Below, in pieces: positions 48,976-58,340 of a stretch of DNA of 64,000 bases (positions are counted from its first letter, which is position 1; each line of letters starts with the position of its first letter). The notes under the pieces were generated by a model. The model saw nothing but the letters and a program-made list of their open reading frames with translations. It had not been told where the DNA came from and did not search any database. The DNA lies in assembly GCA_965261695.1 (NCBI GenBank), contig OZ253474.1, positions 4,092,001 through 4,156,000 on the forward strand. The letters are read 5' to 3'. The stretch comes from Bin5 sp965261695 (GTDB lineage: Bacteria; Chloroflexota; Anaerolineae; Caldilineales; Caldilineaceae). Position numbers and translations under genes: made by a program.

Positions 48976-51372
48976 CTATCCAAGCTCGGTTCGATTCAGG
49001 GCCACCAGCGCGGTTTCAAAGATCGCCTGGCTGTCGATCTCAAAATGACGATAGAGGTCGGCCGGTGTGCCGGACTGACCAAAATCGTCCACACCCAAGG
49101 GTATCAGGTAGCTGCCGAAGAGACTGCCAAGCCAGGCCAGGTTGTGCGATGCGCCGTCCTGCACGGTGACGATCGGCGCCTGCCGTTCGTGGGGCGGGAT
49201 CAGCCAGGAGAGCAATCGGCTGGGCGTCCGTTCCGGCCTGCGTCCCCATTGCGCCGCGCGCCAATTCTCATACAGGCGGCGCGGGCTGGTCAGGTTGAGT
49301 ACGTTGACGGCGATGCCCTCGGCCTGCAACATGGCGGCCGCCTCCATCGCCTCAGGCAGCATGATGCCGGTGGTTGCGATATGCACAAGCGAGCGCGGGT
49401 CCGCCTCCGGTGTGGCCGTCTGCCAGTCCAAAAGGCGATAGCCTCCTTCCAAGACCTGACGGCGCAGTTCGGGCTCGCCCAGCCGCGTCATGGCAGGCTC
49501 CAGCAGGGACTGATCAACCGGCTTGGTCGAAAGGCGCAAATAGGTCGCCCGGCCCTCTATGTCGCGGCAACACTGGCGCACCGCATCCAGCATGATCCAG
49601 ACCAACTCCTGCGCGAAGCAGGGTTCGTAGCTGTTCAGATTGGGCAACTCTGCGCACAGAGAAGGCGTGACCGTGGACTGGTGTGCGCCCCCCTCTGGCG
49701 CAAGGCTGACGCCCGAAGGCGTGCCCACGACGATAAAGCGGGCGTTGGCGTAAAGGCCGTAGATGAAAGAGTCCAGCCCCCGCAGCACGAACGGGTCGTA
49801 GACGGTGCCGATCGGGATCAGCTGCTGGCCGGTCAATTCGGCGGAAAGCCCCAGCATGGCCAACATCATGAAGAGATTCATCTCCGAAATCCCCAATTCG
49901 ATATGCTGACCCTCGGGGCCGTAGCGCCAGCTCAACCCGCGATTCTCCTCCAGTTCGTAGATCTCCCCTTCAGTTAAGGAAAAGACACCCTGCTTGGCGA
50001 TCCAGCCCGATAGGTTGGTGGAGGTGGAGACATCGGGGGAGGTGGTGACCAGCCGCGGCGCGAGCGCCGGATTGCGGCTCATGCTGATCAGGATCTGGCC
50101 GAACGATTGCTGTGTGCTTAGCATTCCGTGCATACGGGTTGGCACACTTTCGGGAACTTCCTGCGCCGAAAGTCCGATGGGCATGTTGCGTTTCGCAGCG
50201 TCAGTGACGTTGTCGCCTGCGCCGGGATAGAGTTGACGCGCGATCTCTTGGCACAGGGCGCCCGCCTCCGAGTCCGACTCGAACGCTGCCCATTCATCGT
50301 TAGCCGGGACCGACAGTTGCTCGGCCAGGGCTGACATCTCTTCGCCGCTCAGCAGCTTGGAGTGGTTGTGGGGGTCGCCGGCGATCGGCAGCCGCCAGCC
50401 CTTGATCGTATAGGCAAAGATCACCGTGGGCCGATCTGCCGTGGCGTCGGCCTCTTCCAGAACGCCGATCATCTCGGCCAGATCGTGGCCGCCCAGATTG
50501 CCAATCACGTCGGGCAGCGCCTCATCGTTGATGGGGGCCAGCAACTCCTCCAGGTGCGTGTCCTTCTGCCCGTTCACAGTGACGAAGCGTCGGCGCAGCT
50601 CCTCCCCGGGCAGCCGTACCAGCAACTGATACTCCTCGTTGCTCATGTCGTCAATGCGCTTGCGCACCAGCTCCCCATGCTTCTGGGCGAAGAGGCTTTG
50701 CAGCTTGCGCCCGTACTTCGCCTCCAGCACGTTCCATCCCCACTGGTCGAACATCGACTTGAGCGTACCGGCGCGAATGCCGGGTATCACCCGGTCCAGG
50801 CTCTGGCGATTCAGGTCTACAATCCAGATCGTGTTGCCCAGCTCGGCCATCCAGTCGTTGAAGATCGCCTCCCACACATTGCCTTCGTCCAACTCCGCGT
50901 CGCCGATAATGGCGATGAACCGGTTGGACGCCACATCGCCAAAGTGCATCTGGGCGTAGTGGTGGGTCAGCGCCGAAAAGGCCGGCGCGACCGCGCCCAG
51001 CCCCACCGAGCCGGTGGAGAAGTCGACCGGGTCCGGATCCTTGGTGCGGCTTGGATAGGCCTGAAGGCCGCCGTATGCGCGCAGCGTCGTCAGGTATTCG
51101 CGCGGCAGCTGGCCCAGCAGATATTGGATGGCATGGAAGACCGGAGAGGCGTGCGGCTTGACCGACACCCTGTCCCCGTGTTTGAGCAGGTGAAAGTAGA
51201 GCGCGGTCATAATGGTCACCATGCTCGCCGAGGAGGCCTGGTGCCCACCCACTTTGACGCCGTCCCGCGTTGGACGCACGCTGTTGGCCTCATGCACAAT
51301 GCGCATGGACAGCCACAGGATGCGATCCTGGATCCGGTTCAGCGTTTCCAGATACTCGGATGACAGAGGCAT
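48976..51372 (-). CDS. transketolase-like homodimeric 2-oxoacid dehydrogenase E1 (AceE type)
   Basis: A 798-aa TPP enzyme with fused alpha and beta parts. The TPP-binding motif is GDAELDEGNVWEAIFNDWMA (about 160-179), ending in NLNRQSLD-type sequence. Other AceE/transketolase features are VKVGGHQASSASM, KPHASPVFHAIQYLLG, STGSVGLGAVAPA, and ELGISEMNLFMMLAM with the catalytic Glu of the second half. It would decarboxylate pyruvate or a related 2-oxoacid and pass the acyl group to the E2. It is shorter than proteobacterial AceE (about 890 aa). I start at ATG 51372; a TTG lies 9 bases upstream and neither has a good ribosome site. Confidence 0.85.
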   Translation of the reverse strand: MPLSSEYLETLNRIQDRILWLSMRIVHEANSVRPTRDGVKVGGHQASSASMVTIMTALYFHLLKHGDRVSVKPHASPVFHAIQYLLGQLPREYLTTLRAYGGLQAYPSRTKDPDPVDFSTGSVGLGAVAPAFSALTHHYAQMHFGDVASNRFIAIIGDAELDEGNVWEAIFNDWMAELGNTIWIVDLNRQSLDRVIPGIRAGTLKSMFDQWGWNVLEAKYGRKLQSLFAQKHGELVRKRIDDMSNEEYQLLVRLPGEELRRRFVTVNGQKDTHLEELLAPINDEALPDVIGNLGGHDLAEMIGVLEEADATADRPTVIFAYTIKGWRLPIAGDPHNHSKLLSGEEMSALAEQLSVPANDEWAAFESDSEAGALCQEIARQLYPGAGDNVTDAAKRNMPIGLSAQEVPESVPTRMHGMLSTQQSFGQILISMSRNPALAPRLVTTSPDVSTSTNLSGWIAKQGVFSLTEGEIYELEENRGLSWRYGPEGQHIELGISEMNLFMMLAMLGLSAELTGQQLIPIGTVYDPFVLRGLDSFIYGLYANARFIVVGTPSGVSLAPEGGAHQSTVTPSLCAELPNLNSYEPCFAQELVWIMLDAVRQCCRDIEGRATYLRLSTKPVDQSLLEPAMTRLGEPELRRQVLEGGYRLLDWQTATPEADPRSLVHIATTGIMLPEAMEAAAMLQAEGIAVNVLNLTSPRRLYENWRAAQWGRRPERTPSRLLSWLIPPHERQAPIVTVQDGASHNLAWLGSLFGSYLIPLGVDDFGQSGTPADLYRHFEIDSQAIFETALVALNRTELG

Positions 51373-51498
51373 AAGCGTCAATGATGTAAGCGCCGGTTAG
51401 AAGGATTATAACTCAATTGGGACGATCGATACACCTTCAAGACAATGCCAAGGGAGCAAGAAGAGAGCGCGACCCGATTTTCTCCTGTTCAATCATCG

Positions 51499-52161
51499 TC
51501 AGGGGTTGTATCCAACCGCCCTGCGCCCATGTTCCAGGTCATAGAGCGGCCAGTCGCCTGCTGAGACGCCGAAGACCACTTCATACTGTGCACCGGGATG
51601 GATGACCGCCCGCTCGAATACCCGCACCAGGTCGGCGTGGCTGAGGTGATGCGGGTGCTCGGCATGGGGGCGGTCGGCGCGCACGTTGCCGATGCGGACG
51701 GACACGCACTCCAGGCCGAACTGGCTGGCGTACATGTAGCCCAGATTCTCACCGAAGACTTTGCTGATCGAATAGTAGCTCTCCGGGCGCGGCGGCAGAT
51801 CGACCGTGCGCGTGATCTCCTCGGGATAGGGGGCCAGCAGACCGGCGCGACTGGCGAAGGCGATGCGGCTTACCCCGCTCCGGCGGGCAGCCTCGAACAG
51901 GTTGTAAGTTCCGATGATATTGCTGTGCAGGATCTCCTCCCACGGCGCAGCGCCGGATGGATTGCCCGCCAGGTGGATGACCGCGTCCATGCCCTGCGTT
52001 GCCCTGGCAACCGCCTCGAAGTCGGTCAACTCGCCGACAACGACATCCTCCAGTTCGGGCAGTGGCACGCGGTCGAAGGCCCGCAACTGGTAGCGGTCAC
52101 CCAGGCCCTTAATCAGAACTGTTCCGACGGCGCCGGCAGCCCCTGTGATCAAAATCTTCAT
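51499..52161 (-). CDS. NAD-dependent epimerase/dehydratase, uronate dehydrogenase-like
   Basis: A 220-aa extended SDR. The Rossmann motif TGAAGAVGTVL is at residues 6-16, followed by VIHLAGNPS, SNIIGTYNLFEAARR and the catalytic YYSISKVFGE (Tyr-x3-Lys). Ser is in FASRAGLL. The short length and these motifs resemble uronate dehydrogenases and related sugar-acid enzymes. ATG 52161 is chosen. It is a single gene between E1 and the NHL-repeat gene, 94 bp from the latter's end, so the two may share a transcript. Confidence 0.75.
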   Translation of the reverse strand: MKILITGAAGAVGTVLIKGLGDRYQLRAFDRVPLPELEDVVVGELTDFEAVARATQGMDAVIHLAGNPSGAAPWEEILHSNIIGTYNLFEAARRSGVSRIAFASRAGLLAPYPEEITRTVDLPPRPESYYSISKVFGENLGYMYASQFGLECVSVRIGNVRADRPHAEHPHHLSHADLVRVFERAVIHPGAQYEVVFGVSAGDWPLYDLEHGRRAVGYNP

Positions 52162-52255
52162 CTGTATTTCCCTCGCGCGCGGTGACAATCAGTGTCCTCG
52201 CCGCGTCTTTCCGGTATTGTAATGTTAGTCTGCCGCTCATCGCGCGTCCCCCGCC

Positions 52256-53113
52256 TCAGACGCGGGTGAACTTCTGCAGCCGGTTGTCGAGGAACGGCAC
52301 CTCGGCCACGTAGAGGTCACCGCGCGAATCGAGCCACAGCCCGTGCGGATGATCGGCGAACTGGCCCGGCCCCTCGCCCTGCTCCCCCCAGCGGGCCAGC
52401 AGCCGGCCATCCAAGTTGAAGACGCTGATGCGGTAGTTGCCCTCGGCGATAAAGACGTTGTCGTCGCGGTCGATGTAGAGATCGTTGGGGCCGTCCAGGT
52501 CCGGCCATTCGGCCAGGTAAACGCCCTCAGCATCGAAGATCTGGAGGCGCCTGTTCTCGCGATCCAGCACCAGGACGCGCCCGCGGCTGTCCACGCGCAG
52601 GCAGTGGGGCAGCGCGAACTGACCCGGCCCGGCGCCTTCCTCGCCCCAGGAATGCTGCAATGTCCCGTCGGCGGAAAAGCGATGCACGCGAAATTGGCCG
52701 TAGCCGTCGGAAACGTAGAGATCGCCCCCCGGAGCCAGCACCGCCCATGTCGGTCTGTTGAAAGGTTCACCGGGCGCGCCGACTTGGCCGGGCGTGCCCA
52801 GCGTCTGGAGTACGCGCCCGTCGGTGTCGAACCTGCGCACCGTGTGGTCCTTGACATCGACCACGTAGAGATGATCGCGCTCGTCAAACCAAACGCTATG
52901 CGGACTCTTGAGCAGGCCCTCGCCCCACGCCGTCAGAAAGCGGCCCTCGCGGTCATAGACCAGGATAGCCGCCGGCTCGCGGCGGGCAACGTAGACGCGG
53001 TCGTGTGAATCGGTCGCAACTGCAGGCGTCACCCCGCCGAATGCGCGGCCGTCCGGCCCCTGTCCCCACCCTTCAACGACTTTGTAGTTGAAGCTGTCTT
53101 GAAGCGCTGCCAT
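52256..53113 (-). CDS. NHL-repeat six-bladed beta-propeller protein
   Basis: A 285-aa protein made of about six NHL repeats: each contains a GPGQF or PHSVWFDERDHLYVVD-like unit (LKSPHSVWFDERDHLYVVD, GPNDLYIDRDDNVFIAE, DHPHGLWLDSRGDLYVAE). It has no signal peptide, so it is probably cytoplasmic or a secreted protein without a classic signal. Such propellers bind peptides, RNA or act as lyase/hydrolase scaffolds (peptidylglycine alpha-amidating lyase-like). ATG 53113 has GAGGAGGAGAT upstream. No catalytic residue can be assigned. Confidence 0.8.
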   Translation of the reverse strand: MAALQDSFNYKVVEGWGQGPDGRAFGGVTPAVATDSHDRVYVARREPAAILVYDREGRFLTAWGEGLLKSPHSVWFDERDHLYVVDVKDHTVRRFDTDGRVLQTLGTPGQVGAPGEPFNRPTWAVLAPGGDLYVSDGYGQFRVHRFSADGTLQHSWGEEGAGPGQFALPHCLRVDSRGRVLVLDRENRRLQIFDAEGVYLAEWPDLDGPNDLYIDRDDNVFIAEGNYRISVFNLDGRLLARWGEQGEGPGQFADHPHGLWLDSRGDLYVAEVPFLDNRLQKFTRV

Positions 53114-54175
53114 ATCTCCTCCTCTCAGTATTCAGTCTCGAGTTTTCGAGCGACACTTACCACTCCTCTCTCCGCAGGGCAATTGCATCTGAATTGGGTC
53201 ACAGCGCCGAAATGCTGCCATGATCTCTTCCAGATCGGGTTCAGACACTGTAAATTGTACCAATGATGGCGCGCAGGCTGTGAATCTGACCGGTTTCGAC
53301 GACTGACGGCCTTTGTTGCGCTGAATTTCCGTCGTCAATCAGCAGGCTTACCGCGATTTCCACCAATTATCACGTCCTTTTGTTAGGGATCCCGACAGAA
53401 TTGGCACACGGATTTAGATGCATATGCCCTGTGCCCGGTGTCCTTGCAAGAGCCTGAACAATCGTATACGCTGTATCCATAGCTGAAAGTCCGAGGCGAC
53501 AGCGAACCATCTCTGTACCTTAACAAACGTATACTTTTTTACAGAACATACTTGGTTGCAACACCATAACGCCGCCGCAACCGGCGCGACACGCTTCGCC
53601 AATCCGCAAAAATTTTTGCAGAAAGAGCAAGGCAGCACATGAATTCACACGGCAATTCGCGCCACTTCGCGCCACTTTGATACCCTCCGCCCGCCCCGAC
53701 AGGATATCGATAGGATACAGAGCAGGACATCAAATGAATTCATGCAGCGCTTTGCCCCGCTCTGCGCCTGTGCCCCGCCCGCCGCGCCGACGCCGGCGGC
53801 CTTCGCCCAGCCTCCCGTCTCCCGTGAAACACCGAGAACTTTCTTGCCCAATCTCACCAAATCTCTCGCACGCGCGTTCCTGCCTGTCAACCCATCCAAC
53901 CGCCCAAAAAATCCTCAGATCTGAATCCCATTTGAAACAGAGACTTTTCGGGCGAATATAGCAATCGAATCGGGGCCGTCTCGCCTGCCCTTACGCAATC
54001 CGGAATGCGCAATACGCAACTCAGCAAAAGCGCGGTCCCGATGTGGACGCTCATTAGATGCGTATGCCCTGCCTCTCTCACTTACACGCTACGCAACTCG
54101 TGTCATATTATGTTACAGTGCGAGAGTGACGCAAAGTTTCTCTCTTCATCATTTTGGTGCAAAAGGGGGCAGGAC
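53114..54175. other. 1-kb intergenic region with short repeats
   Basis: This holds no convincing gene. It has a 14-bp palindrome GCAAAAATTTTTGC at 53606-53619 and two tandem copies of TTCGCGCCAC at 53656-53675 (again a 10-bp unit). It also contains an 18-base direct repeat listed separately and two copies of ATGAATTCA (53639 and 53733 areas). The base composition is AT-richer than the flanking genes. It may be a decayed mobile-element site or a regulatory region. Confidence 0.45.
53414..54071. repeat. 18-base direct repeat pair, 640 bp apart
   Basis: TTAGATGCATATGCCCTG at 53414-53431 recurs as TTAGATGCGTATGCCCTG at 54054-54071 (17 of 18 identical). The pair brackets most of the gene-free interval. 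Neither has the terminal inverted repeats of an insertion sequence. Confidence 0.5.
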
Positions 54176-55096
54176 ATGAAGCGGAAAATCTTTGCAATCG
54201 GATTCGTGCTTGCACTGTTGCTGGCTTTCGGCGTATCCCGTTTGAGCGCAGAGAGCGTCTTAACCCTGGAGGGCCTCGCAACCGCGATAACGCGGCTGAC
54301 CATCAGCCAGGCAGCCCTGGACTCACGCGTTGCAGCGTTGGAATCGCAAGTTTTCCACGACGATGCCTACGCTTCGGCATTGGATGCCATGCCCACGCAT
54401 GATCTATTGCAGCGTCTCTACACGTTGCGGGTGGTTACCTTCGCCGAATCGGAAAACGAAGGCCGCTCAACTCTCGAAGTTTCGTATGTTGAAACGGAGC
54501 AGAGGGCTATCAATGGGCGCATCAGGAATGTGACCAAAGCGTTCATTGACGAGTACCGCGGGTTCGCAGCCAAACATGAAGCGGCCTACCAGAATGAGTT
54601 GAGTGAAACGGGCGCGGCGTCCTTCTCCTTTGTCACCCACTACTTTCAGGATTTGGATTTTGCCGTAGCCAACGGGAACATCGTCTCATTCTCTGTCGAA
54701 CAGAGCAGACACACCGGTGGGACCGGAAATACATCCACGGCCGGCTACATTTTCAATCTCCAAGATGGCGCTGAGTTGCCCATTCCCGACCTCTTTGTGG
54801 ATGAGAGTTACCTGGAGCGCCTATCAAGTCTGACCCGCGACAGCTTGGAAGCGCGGTGGGGAGATTCGCCCCGAGAGTCGGTGTTTGAAAGCGGTTCGGC
54901 GCCGGAACCAGGCAACTTCGATACCCTCATTTTCGAGGATAGCGGTCTTGTGCGCGTCAAGTTTGACAAATACCAGGTTGCCAGTGGAGTAGAAGGAGTT
55001 GTCGAAGTCTTCCTGCATGTCTCCGACTTGGAAGATCTTCTCAAGCCGGAGATTCGACATCTCTTGGGTATTGAAGAGGAAGAGAGCGAGCAGTAA
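54176..55096 (+). CDS. DUF3298-domain exported protein (RsiV-like)
   Basis: A 306-aa protein with a signal or anchor helix (IFAIGFVLALLLAFGVSRLSA, residues about 4-24), a helical segment and a C-terminal DUF3298 domain. The domain is seen in HYFQDLDFAVANGNIVSF, TGGTGNTSTAGYIFNLQDG and LPIPDLFVDESYLERL, near residues 150-230. In RsiV-type proteins this domain binds lysozyme or a cell-wall signal, and in PdaC it accompanies a deacetylase; neither partner is present here. ATG 54176 has GGGGGCAGG upstream. It converges with the deformylase gene and has no obvious operon. Confidence 0.72.
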   Translation: MKRKIFAIGFVLALLLAFGVSRLSAESVLTLEGLATAITRLTISQAALDSRVAALESQVFHDDAYASALDAMPTHDLLQRLYTLRVVTFAESENEGRSTLEVSYVETEQRAINGRIRNVTKAFIDEYRGFAAKHEAAYQNELSETGAASFSFVTHYFQDLDFAVANGNIVSFSVEQSRHTGGTGNTSTAGYIFNLQDGAELPIPDLFVDESYLERLSSLTRDSLEARWGDSPRESVFESGSAPEPGNFDTLIFEDSGLVRVKFDKYQVASGVEGVVEVFLHVSDLEDLLKPEIRHLLGIEEEESEQ

Positions 55097-55111
55097 CAGG
55101 ACAGTTCAATA

Positions 55112-55228
55112 GGCAAACAAAGAAAGAGTCTGGCTGGTCGCTTCAGGCAAACAGAGCTTGTCGAGGCATATGGGCTGTCAAGCGATGCATGGCTAGTCCG
55201 TTCAGCGCAGGCTCTTCCTTCTTTGTTG
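55112..55228. repeat. imperfect inverted repeat between convergent genes
   Basis: AACAAAGAA (55114-55122) pairs with TTCTTTGTT (55219-55227), and AGAGTCTG with CAGGCTCT extends the stem. The loop is about 80 bases. It lies between the DUF3298 gene and peptide deformylase, and may serve as a bidirectional transcript end. Confidence 0.35.
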
Positions 55229-55292
55229 AGTCAATCGCCGCTGCTGTTCTTGCTGCGAGAGTCTAAAACTGGCAATCCACTCCGCCTCGCAT

Positions 55293-55793
55293 TCAGGCCA
55301 AGAGCCCCTTTTGACTGCGCAAGGCAAATGATTTGGCATCCACCGTGCGCGCGATAGCCAACACGCCGTCCAGATGATCGCATTCGTGCTGCAGCAGTTC
55401 TGACAGGTCATCCTCAAGAAGCATCGTCTGCTCTTGCCAATTGAGATCCTGATAGGTGATGCGGCAGCTCCTGTGCCGCTTCACTTTGACCAGCAGATCG
55501 GGAAAGCACATACAGTCATCCCACAGGGTCATCATCCCGCCGCTCAACTGGTCAATGCGTGGATTGATGAAGACGACGGGGGAGGTGATATGCATGTATA
55601 CAATGCGTTTCATTACCCCGATCTGCGGCGCGGCGATTGCCCGTCCCGCGCCATACTTCTGGCGAAAGTCCATCAACGTGTCATGTAAGTCTTGAATGAC
55701 CTGCTCAAGGCCCCCGAGTTCATCTCGGTGGACCGCTTCGCTGATTTCATACAGTTTCGGATGCCCTAGCAAGAGAACCTGTCGAACTGACAT
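55293..55793 (-). CDS. divergent peptide deformylase
   Basis: A 166-aa metalloenzyme that removes formyl groups from nascent proteins. Motif 3, HECDHLDG, carries the two His ligands and the Glu. Motif 1 is AAPQIG within YGAGRAIAAPQIGV. Motif 2, normally EGCLS, is here DDCMCF: the Cys ligand is kept but the Glu, Gly, Leu and Ser are changed. It may be a secondary deformylase with altered substrate or metal preference. The ATG at 55793 is the only good start. The upstream 55794-56116 region holds no supported gene. Confidence 0.8.
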   Translation of the reverse strand: MSVRQVLLLGHPKLYEISEAVHRDELGGLEQVIQDLHDTLMDFRQKYGAGRAIAAPQIGVMKRIVYMHITSPVVFINPRIDQLSGGMMTLWDDCMCFPDLLVKVKRHRSCRITYQDLNWQEQTMLLEDDLSELLQHECDHLDGVLAIARTVDAKSFALRSQKGLLA

Positions 55794-56116
55794 ATGGACG
55801 TCTCTGTCGCTGAAATACGTATCCTCGAAACTGCCCAGTTTGCAGCCTGAATTCTATCATACAAGCGTGCAGCCAAACCATTTGGGTCCGCGATTTCGCC
55901 TCCGGCGTCGCGTTTTCAGGACTGGCATCGCCGTCCGAGTTGCAGGATGGGAATGTCCATAGGGCAGGCGTTTGCAACGATTGCGGTTCTTTGCTGGAGC
56001 GGGCTGGGGAGCTAGCTGGAATTGCGAGGCAAGCGCGGTGTCAGGTCTGGTCGTCAGGGCATCAACAGTCTGAAAGTCGGTGGCCGCTTGACCGTGCCCT
56101 CGGTGTCATCAAGTCG

Positions 56117-56611
56117 TCAGAAAAACCGCTCGCACAGTTGCGGGTACAATGCTGCAAGCTGATCTTCCTCCCAGGGATCGCCAGCCGGTTCGGTCAGTGA
56201 GGGCGCGTTAACCGCTTCGTAGGGGAACGCTTCACCCGTTCTGCCCTCGTAGGTCTCCTGGGCCGCGTAGAGTATCTCTTCGCACTCGTTTTCGTCCGGC
56301 TCGGCCCAATCGCCGATGCTCGCCGGATTCTGCAGCGCAGCCTGAAATCTCTCCCGTCCCTGCGCAATCAACCAGCCGCGAAAGTATTCGAACCCGTCAT
56401 CGGAGCTGCCGCCATTGACGATGTAGGGGACGGCCCACAAATCCCAGCGATACAGTTCCGCCAGCACGTCCTTCACGTGTTGGGCAAAGGAGACGATTTC
56501 GTCCGGCTCGGAAGTCAGGAGGAGATCGGTCAGGGCAGGCGCAACCTCGAAAATGTCGGCCGCGTTTGCGCGCGCCTCGTCGATCAAATCCCAGAAAGTG
56601 CTGCGTTCCAT
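56117..56611 (-). CDS. DUF4240-domain protein
   Basis: A 164-aa acidic protein. The N-terminus FWDLIDEARAN and the central LYRWDLWAVPYIVNGGSSDD plus GFEYFRGWLIAQGRERFQAAL match the DUF4240 family, whose members have no known enzyme role and often occur near toxin-immunity or signalling genes. The C-terminus (YEGRTGEAFPYEAV, WEEDQLAALYPQLC) follows the same family pattern. It lies 54 bp downstream of the hydroxyacid dehydrogenase gene. Function unknown. Confidence 0.7.
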   Translation of the reverse strand: MERSTFWDLIDEARANAADIFEVAPALTDLLLTSEPDEIVSFAQHVKDVLAELYRWDLWAVPYIVNGGSSDDGFEYFRGWLIAQGRERFQAALQNPASIGDWAEPDENECEEILYAAQETYEGRTGEAFPYEAVNAPSLTEPAGDPWEEDQLAALYPQLCERFF

Positions 56612-56665
56612 TGTGCGTTACCTGGTTGATTGCGCGCCTGGCTGCGCGCGGGGGTGGCAGGCTGG

Positions 56666-57655
56666 CTATCCGCTTTGACCGAACTGCACGAATTCCAGCA
56701 CATCCGGGTTGCAGATGTCCTTGGGTTGCCGGTCATTGAAGAAGTCGAGCACTGCTGCGACTGCCATGTGCTCAATGCGCCCGCGGCCCTCAATCGTCGT
56801 CGTCGCCGAGTGCGGTGTCGCCACGATTTTGGGATGGGTGCGCAGCCGCGAGGAGGCCGGCGGCGGCTCCGGGTCGAACACGTCCATTCCGGCGCCGCGA
56901 ATCTGGCCGTTGTCGAGCGCGTTGAGCAGCGCGGTCGGGTCAACCAACGGGCCGCGCGCCAGGTTGAGGAGAACGGCGTCATCTTTCATCTGCGCAAAGC
57001 GGTCGGCGTTAATAAGGTGGTGCGTCTCCGGGGTGGAGGGCGCGTGAAGGCTGAGAAAGTCGGCGCTGCTGATCACCGTATCCAGATCTGCCTGTTCGAC
57101 GCCGATTTCCGCGGCCCGTTCCGCTGAGATATAGGGATCGAAAGCCAGCACCCGCATGTCAAAGCCCCGCCCGCAGATATGGGCCACACGTCCGCCGATG
57201 CGCCCCAACCCAACCAGGCCGAGCGTCTTCCCCATCAGTTCGGTGCCGAGCGGCAGGCCTCTGGGCGCGAACTCGCCTGCGGCCAACTGTTCCATTCCCG
57301 GCTTGACCTGTTTGGCCACCGCCAGCATCAGAGCCACCGTATGCTCGGCGGTCGACTCGGTGGGGCCGTCCGGCGTGTTGCAGAAGACGACGCGGTGCCG
57401 CGTGGCCGCGTCCAGATCGATGTTGTCGATGCCGATGCCGGTGCGCACCATGATGCGCAGATTGGGCAACTGGCCGAAGACGCCGGCGTCGTACTGGATG
57501 CCGGACGAGGCCAAAATCGCCTGCGCCGGTCGGGCGCTGCCTACCGGGTCAGCCGGGTCAGCGAGCATGAGCATGACCGAATCGGGAAAGGCGGACAGGG
57601 CGTCGGAGAGTTGCGGCGATTCACTCCAGACGTGGGTCAGTTCAGAAATGTTCAT
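56666..57655 (-). CDS. D-2-hydroxyacid dehydrogenase (phosphoglycerate dehydrogenase-like)
   Basis: A 329-aa NAD-dependent enzyme. The nucleotide motif is LGLVGLGRIGGRVA (about 155-168), and the catalytic triad is Arg in LNLARGPLVD, Glu in FDPEPPP and His in ATPHSATTT. RTGIGIDNIDLDAATRHRVVFCNTPDG is a family substrate-domain motif. ATG 57655 is chosen because the longer frame lacks a ribosome site and overlaps nothing meaningful. The sequence lacks the C-terminal ACT domain of SerA, so it is probably a general 2-hydroxyacid reductase. Confidence 0.85.
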   Translation of the reverse strand: MNISELTHVWSESPQLSDALSAFPDSVMLMLADPADPVGSARPAQAILASSGIQYDAGVFGQLPNLRIMVRTGIGIDNIDLDAATRHRVVFCNTPDGPTESTAEHTVALMLAVAKQVKPGMEQLAAGEFAPRGLPLGTELMGKTLGLVGLGRIGGRVAHICGRGFDMRVLAFDPYISAERAAEIGVEQADLDTVISSADFLSLHAPSTPETHHLINADRFAQMKDDAVLLNLARGPLVDPTALLNALDNGQIRGAGMDVFDPEPPPASSRLRTHPKIVATPHSATTTIEGRGRIEHMAVAAVLDFFNDRQPKDICNPDVLEFVQFGQSG

Positions 57656-57758
57656 GGAGACGACTCCGGCTCTTCCATTCGTTGTGACGGTGAGGTAGTA
57701 CTGTTCAGTGTTCCCAACAGCCAAAGCATAGTATGCACGGACAAATATGTCAACATGT

Positions 57759-58340
57759 TCAGCTTTTCTCAGGCTGAATCAAATAGCGCATCTCCTGACG
57801 TTTCTGACCCGCCGCCGTCACATCCTCAAAGCCGGCGCCGCGAAACGTCTCCGGCGTGCCCATGTAGTTGTACGAAGGAGAATCGGGAGCCACCGGACAG
57901 CCTTCGACGATGCCGGCGTTATGGGAGCGGGCATCGTCGACCACAGCCTTCAGCAGCGCGCGTGTAAGACCTTGTCGGCGGAATTGGCGATCAACGAAGA
58001 AGCACGCCACCGACCAGACCGCCGCGTCATCAATGCGTGGCTGCGTGCGGTATCGCTCCAACGCCGCGTAGCTCTCACGCGGCGCGACCGAACACCATCC
58101 GACCGGCTCCTCTTCGTGGTAGGCGAGAATGCCGACAGGCGTGCCGTAGCGCACCAGCTCTTCCAGCGCGCCCACGCGCTCTTCTTTGCTTGAGCGGCGG
58201 TAGGCTGCGCTGGTCATGCGCCACCTCATGCAGGAGCAATAGCGAAACTTGCCGTGGCATAACGAAAACGTCGCCAGATCGGGTAATCGCCCCGCCTTTA
58301 CCGGGTGGAATTGGAATTGCGCGGCGATTTGACCATCCAT
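57759..58340 (-). CDS. GNAT-family N-acetyltransferase
   Basis: A 193-aa acetyltransferase. Motif A is visible as VACFFVDRQFRRQGLTRALL (R/Q-x-x-G-x-A, about 105-125), preceded by VGWCSVAPRESY and followed by EGCPV and a C-terminal GF(E)DV region. The N-terminal CSCMRWRM is typical of this GNAT subgroup. ATG 58340 is chosen; a TTG 21 bases upstream is possible. The region 58362-58685 holds no supported gene. The substrate is unknown. Confidence 0.75.
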   Translation of the reverse strand: MDGQIAAQFQFHPVKAGRLPDLATFSLCHGKFRYCSCMRWRMTSAAYRRSSKEERVGALEELVRYGTPVGILAYHEEEPVGWCSVAPRESYAALERYRTQPRIDDAAVWSVACFFVDRQFRRQGLTRALLKAVVDDARSHNAGIVEGCPVAPDSPSYNYMGTPETFRGAGFEDVTAAGQKRQEMRYLIQPEKS

